Shown piece by piece: positions 60,151 through 64,000 of a DNA stretch of 64,000 bases. The notes below the pieces were generated by a model. The model was given only the letters and a program-made list of their open reading frames with translations, was not told the DNA's origin and made no database searches. The stretch is from contig JAJFPB010000004.1 of assembly GCA_020881915.1 (NCBI GenBank), positions 1,426,001 to 1,490,000 of the forward strand, in the 5' to 3' direction. The position numbers and the translations under genes were made by a program. The DNA is from Paramyrothecium sp. XJ0827 (lineage: Eukaryota > Ascomycota > Sordariomycetes > Hypocreales > Stachybotryaceae). Every line of letters begins with the position of its first letter. The stretch's first letter is position 1.

Positions 60151-63100
60151 ATGGCGAATCCGGCCGGCGAATGGTCCATGTCGCGTCCTTCGTCTGGCGT
60201 CGTCTCCCCACGACCGATGAGATCGAGAACACAGAGTCTCTCCAGTGATCGGCCTTCAACGATAGGCTATGGCTTGCTGTCGCCGCCTCAGTCTGTGACG
60301 CCCGAGGCTGCTTTCATTGCTGCCTCGGCTGCATCGCAAATCGTCACAAACGACCACGATGGCCACGCCGATCTATGGTATGATCAAAATGGCCTTGAGC
60401 CCTCCGACGAACCTGCGATAGTGTCCCCGGGCGCTCTCCAATTGGTCAACAGCTTCCTCGACCAATTACTCTTCAGCTTCCTTCAAGTTTCCAAGGGAAC
60501 GACTCTCGCTGCTCTTCGGCCGGCTGTGACGGAAGTCCTCAAGCCAAAGTTGGCCAAAGATGCAATCAACAACGCGGATGAGGAGCTACGCGAGTATCTC
60601 GGCGGCGCCGACGAGGACGACTATGCGCGGCCCCAAAGCCCACGCAGTGCCCGTGACTGGGACCTCGAGCTCGTCTGGAAACGAACGAGACTCCGATGCA
60701 TGGTTTACTCGTCCTTGGGAGACATGGAAGAGGAAGAGGAGGACCTCCACATGGAGCAGGAGAACCTCGACATTGGAGCCGATGAATCTGCCTTCATCTC
60801 ACCAGCCGTTGCCATTTTCCTTACATCCGTACTCGAATACATGGGGGAGCTCACGTTGACAGTAGCTGGGCAAACATGCTGGAACAGGATACGTGCTAAG
60901 CTCGAAAAAGATCTGCGCGAGGGTGTTCGAAGGCCAGGCGACGTCTGCAACCAAGTGGTAGTCGAGGAACTTGACATGGAGCGAGTGGCATTGGACCGTA
61001 CTTTGGGACGATTGTGGCGCGGCTGGAAGAAGAGGATACGTTCGCCGACAATCGATTTCGGCCATTCGCCCAATAGAGGCTCAATCAGCCTTATTCGACA
61101 AGAAAGCGATGGCGCTGATGCATTGGCGTCTCGTTCCGCCTTTGGCGACAGGAATAGTGAGGTCAGGAAATCGCTGGAGCCTGCTGAGCAGGTCATCGCC
61201 GAGGACGTCTCTCCAACCGAAGTTCCCTTGCCCATGGGCGATAACGATGTTGCTGAGATTGAGGTACCTGGTCTGGTCGTACACAGCGACGACGAAGCCG
61301 ATGTGACAGAGGAAGCAGAACCAGAAAAGAAGCGACCAAAGAGCCTACTGATCACTTCATCAGTCATTACCAATGGACTTCCGACACCCACACAAGCCCA
61401 ACCAAATAAACCTAGGATGCCAGCCCGCAAAAGGTCAAACTCGTTGCCTTCGTTGGGCGCAACCTCGCTCCAGGCCTGGAGCAATTCATCGAAGAAATTG
61501 GAGACACAGCTACCCCCGGTGGATTCGAATGAGCCAAAGGACACTCAGGCCCCTGCAAGCTCTCAGCCACCAGTTGAGGCAGTTCAGGAACCCAAAAAAT
61601 CACAGGATGCTGGCCAGCTCAAGGAGCCCACCTCGACACAATCTTCCAGGAGGAGGTCGCGGATTTCGAGGATAATGACTGGCACTGAAGCAGTCGTTCC
61701 TAGAGGACCGCTGTCGGCCAAGGATTTGGGGACCGTTAATGATCCGGCTGACAACATTGTGCCCTACGACAGGGCAGAGATAATGACATCGTCCAGGATC
61801 TCTGTGGCAGGAAGCTCTTCTACCTCGTTGTCTGAGACCGGAAAGCCGCTGGTCCTAAAGCGCTCCTCGAGTGTGCATTCCGCCCGCCTCATTGACGTAC
61901 CAGGGCCGAAGAGCCCCACCAGCTCCCGGGACACCTCCCTAGATCCGGCTGATCGTGTACGTCCAGTAAGTATTTCACGTGCGAGCAGCATATCTGTTCC
62001 TTCTGCTTCGGATGAGACCCGTAAGCCAAGGACTATGGAGAGCGGTTCACGGGCCGGCGCGACCGGTCCTCCCAGCCGGTCTCCTATTGACAGAGTGAGG
62101 CCTGCGCTTCAGAGTGCCGCGACTATATCAGAATCTGACGAGGAGCTTGATACCGTGCCTTCGCCAGTACCCCCGCGAGAGACGTCCCGATTTCAAGGTT
62201 CTCAACCATCGTATGGACTTCAGACAGGGTCTTCGAGGCAAGAGTATGGTTATAACCAATCGAACCTACGGAATGCGCCTTACAGGACACCTGACGTTCA
62301 AAGCACTCTTGCGGAAGACGTACCACCAGAGATTCCACGAAAAGCCCCTGGCCATCCTAGCCGTGTAGCATACCGCACAGATTCTACGGGCCAAATATCG
62401 ATTGAGCGTACGAGAAGTCGAGACTCTGAAGACGACATTACGCTCCCGTTGCAGTCGAACCTAGCACTGAAACAGAGCCCGACAGCCGGATCCACCGGTT
62501 CATCCAGCGCTCAGCGGCACAAAGCTATGCGGACCTCAGAAGACAACTCCAGCAGGGCAGACGACGTTGCGCGCACTTTTGAGGAGCTCATCCAGAGTAA
62601 TCAGACGATCACCTACACCCTCACACCTGAGAATATGAGGGACATTGACGTAAGAAACATTTCCCATGAGCCCTTAGCAGTGTATTGACAAGTGCTTCTA
62701 GCGTGGGTTTGAGAGCCCTGTCATCACCAAAGCGCCTCGCAAGAGTGAAGAAAACAGATCGCACTACCGGTCTCGCTCTTCATCTGGAACGCCAGATTCG
62801 AAAACTGCGCCAGGTTACAGAGCGACGCCGCTGAATATGCACCCCGTAAGCGAGGAGCAATCAGTTGTGGCCTCCAGTCCTGTTGTGAGAACGCCTACCA
62901 GTCCAAGCAAGTCTGTGAACAGAATGGGGGTGTCTCAAGCGCGAGACGCCCGGACTCCCAGCGAGTCCATGTCCGACTTCGCCAGTTTCATTCGCAGTAC
63001 TGGACCTCCGGGTGATGACCGTGCCCCTCCTGTGCGCAATGTTCCTGCGCCGCGGACACCAGTGGACAATGTGAACGAGCCTCGCCGCGTCTCCTCGGCC

Positions 63101-64000
63101 AGTAATCGAAGCCGCTACCAACCCAGGGAGGCAGTAGCCGAGAGTAGGGCAGACAACTCGGATCTGATCGATTTCATCCGGCAGGGTCCGCCTGGCGCGA
63201 GTGCCAGTCATCGCATCCCTCGTCATGTCGCCCCCTTCCGCAACACTATGGACTCGGATCAATTCAATGCCGCCATTGGGGGAAGGGCTGTTGATGCAAC
63301 AATTCCCGAAATCAGATACAGCCAAGCATCAACCAATGTGACTGAGAACTCGATGCCTTCCATGCATTCATCGGTCAATTCTAGCTCCGCCCTGCTCAAG
63401 AACAAAAACTCGCCCGCACATGCAAGCAATGCCTTCAACGAGGAGGACATGATGCCCAAGAGGAAAACACGGCGTGTTCGCGATCCTTACGCTATTGATT
63501 TCAGTGACGAAGAGGATGACCTAGACGACCTCGTGTCGCCGGTCAAGGCTCCTCCGAAGAAGGAGGAGAGTCTTGCCGAGTTCTTGCGCAACTATCAGCC
63601 ACCACCAGAGCCAGAGACGCCTGCGATAGTCACAAAGCAACCCAAAAAGAAAGCCAGCGCCCCCAGCCTCATCACAAGATTTGCACGAGGTAGCAGCAGC
63701 AAGGAGACCAGCAGTCCTACGCCGAATCCCGCGTTTGCCAACGATTCGAGGTCTCTACACAGCCGTGTTGGGAACAAAAGCGGCCACATCCCTATTCAGG
63801 TTCAGATCCCTCCTGGCTACGATACTTATGGGCCAGTGAGCGCAAACTCTTCCACGAGGGAGACTCCGTCGACCGCTTCGCCGCGAAGGGTTCCTATGAA
63901 AAAGTTCGAGCCTCGTGAAGCCGTTTCCTCAGCGTCGCGCACTTCGGATCTCGCCTCTTTCCTGCGAGACTCCGGTCCTCCCCCTGATGCGATAACCTCG
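60151..64000 (+). CDS. large disordered protein, 3' end outside the window
   Basis: Partial gene, still open at the right edge. Exons are 60151-62649 and 62702 to beyond 64000, giving at least 1266 aa. I do not recognise the family with confidence. Residues about 85-145 (PGALQLVNSFLDQLLFSFLQ, then TLAALRPAVTEVLKPKLAK) are helical and loosely resemble a histone-fold segment. A second helical block reaches about residue 300. The remainder is Ser/Pro/Arg-rich and predicted disordered. From codon 924 on, a short motif of the form S[DE]x[AI]xF[IL]R..GPP recurs (62972, 63158, 63569 and 63944). The ATG at 60151 follows a plausible acceptor. The frame is also open upstream to an ATG at 59818, so a 111-residue longer form is possible. 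Confidence 0.8.

Noticed and set aside
1..64000. tRNA and 5S rRNA genes
   Set aside because: A visual scan for B-box-like and 5S-like sequences gave no credible candidate. This was not an exhaustive computation.

Overview
The window reads as nuclear DNA of a filamentous ascomycete, most likely a Sordariomycete (a Hypocreales-type fungus is my inference). The reasons are short GT-AG introns (mostly 52-95 nt), CTGAC-type branch sequences, dispersed ACCTACCTAGGTAGG-type intergenic repeats, and a full set of ascomycete housekeeping genes. Twelve protein genes can be supported. No rRNA, tRNA, CRISPR array or transposase was recognised.

Region 1 (1-22845) is a secondary-metabolism locus. After about 7.3 kb with no convincing gene comes a 3873-residue PKS-NRPS hybrid (7276-19098). 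Its order is KS-AT-DH-(methyltransferase remnant)-ER-KR-ACP-C-A-T-R. A convergent 969-residue transcription factor (19764-22845, minus strand) joins two C2H2 fingers to a Zn2Cys6 cluster and is the obvious candidate pathway regulator. No P450, trans-enoylreductase, hydrolase or transporter lies beside them, so the cluster is either minimal or continues left of the window. The most unusual points are an enoylreductase with an intact cofactor motif, a methyltransferase reduced to a remnant, and a terminal reductase domain with altered cofactor and catalytic motifs.

Region 2 (25411-41074) holds a DUF92/TMEM19 membrane protein, glutamine synthetase, a TinC-like coiled-coil protein, the rRNA-processing factor Rrp7, and a MOSC/flavin reductase/2Fe-2S fusion. 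Long intergenic stretches separate some of them, notably 4.8 kb upstream of glutamine synthetase with GATA motifs and a G-quadruplex candidate.

Region 3 (43850-54879) holds an F-box protein, an amphiphysin-like BAR-SH3 protein, the mitochondrial cysteine desulfurase Nfs1, a small CsbD/Hmp1-like stress protein and an MFS transporter. Region 4 (54880-64000) is a 5.3 kb stretch without a supported gene, followed by the 5' part of a very large, mostly disordered protein that runs off the right edge. It carries a repeated F[IL]R...GPP-type motif.

Only the PKS-NRPS and the zinc-finger regulator look functionally linked. The other genes appear to be independent housekeeping or general-cell genes. 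All exon boundaries were inferred by hand from splice signals, frame and family motifs.
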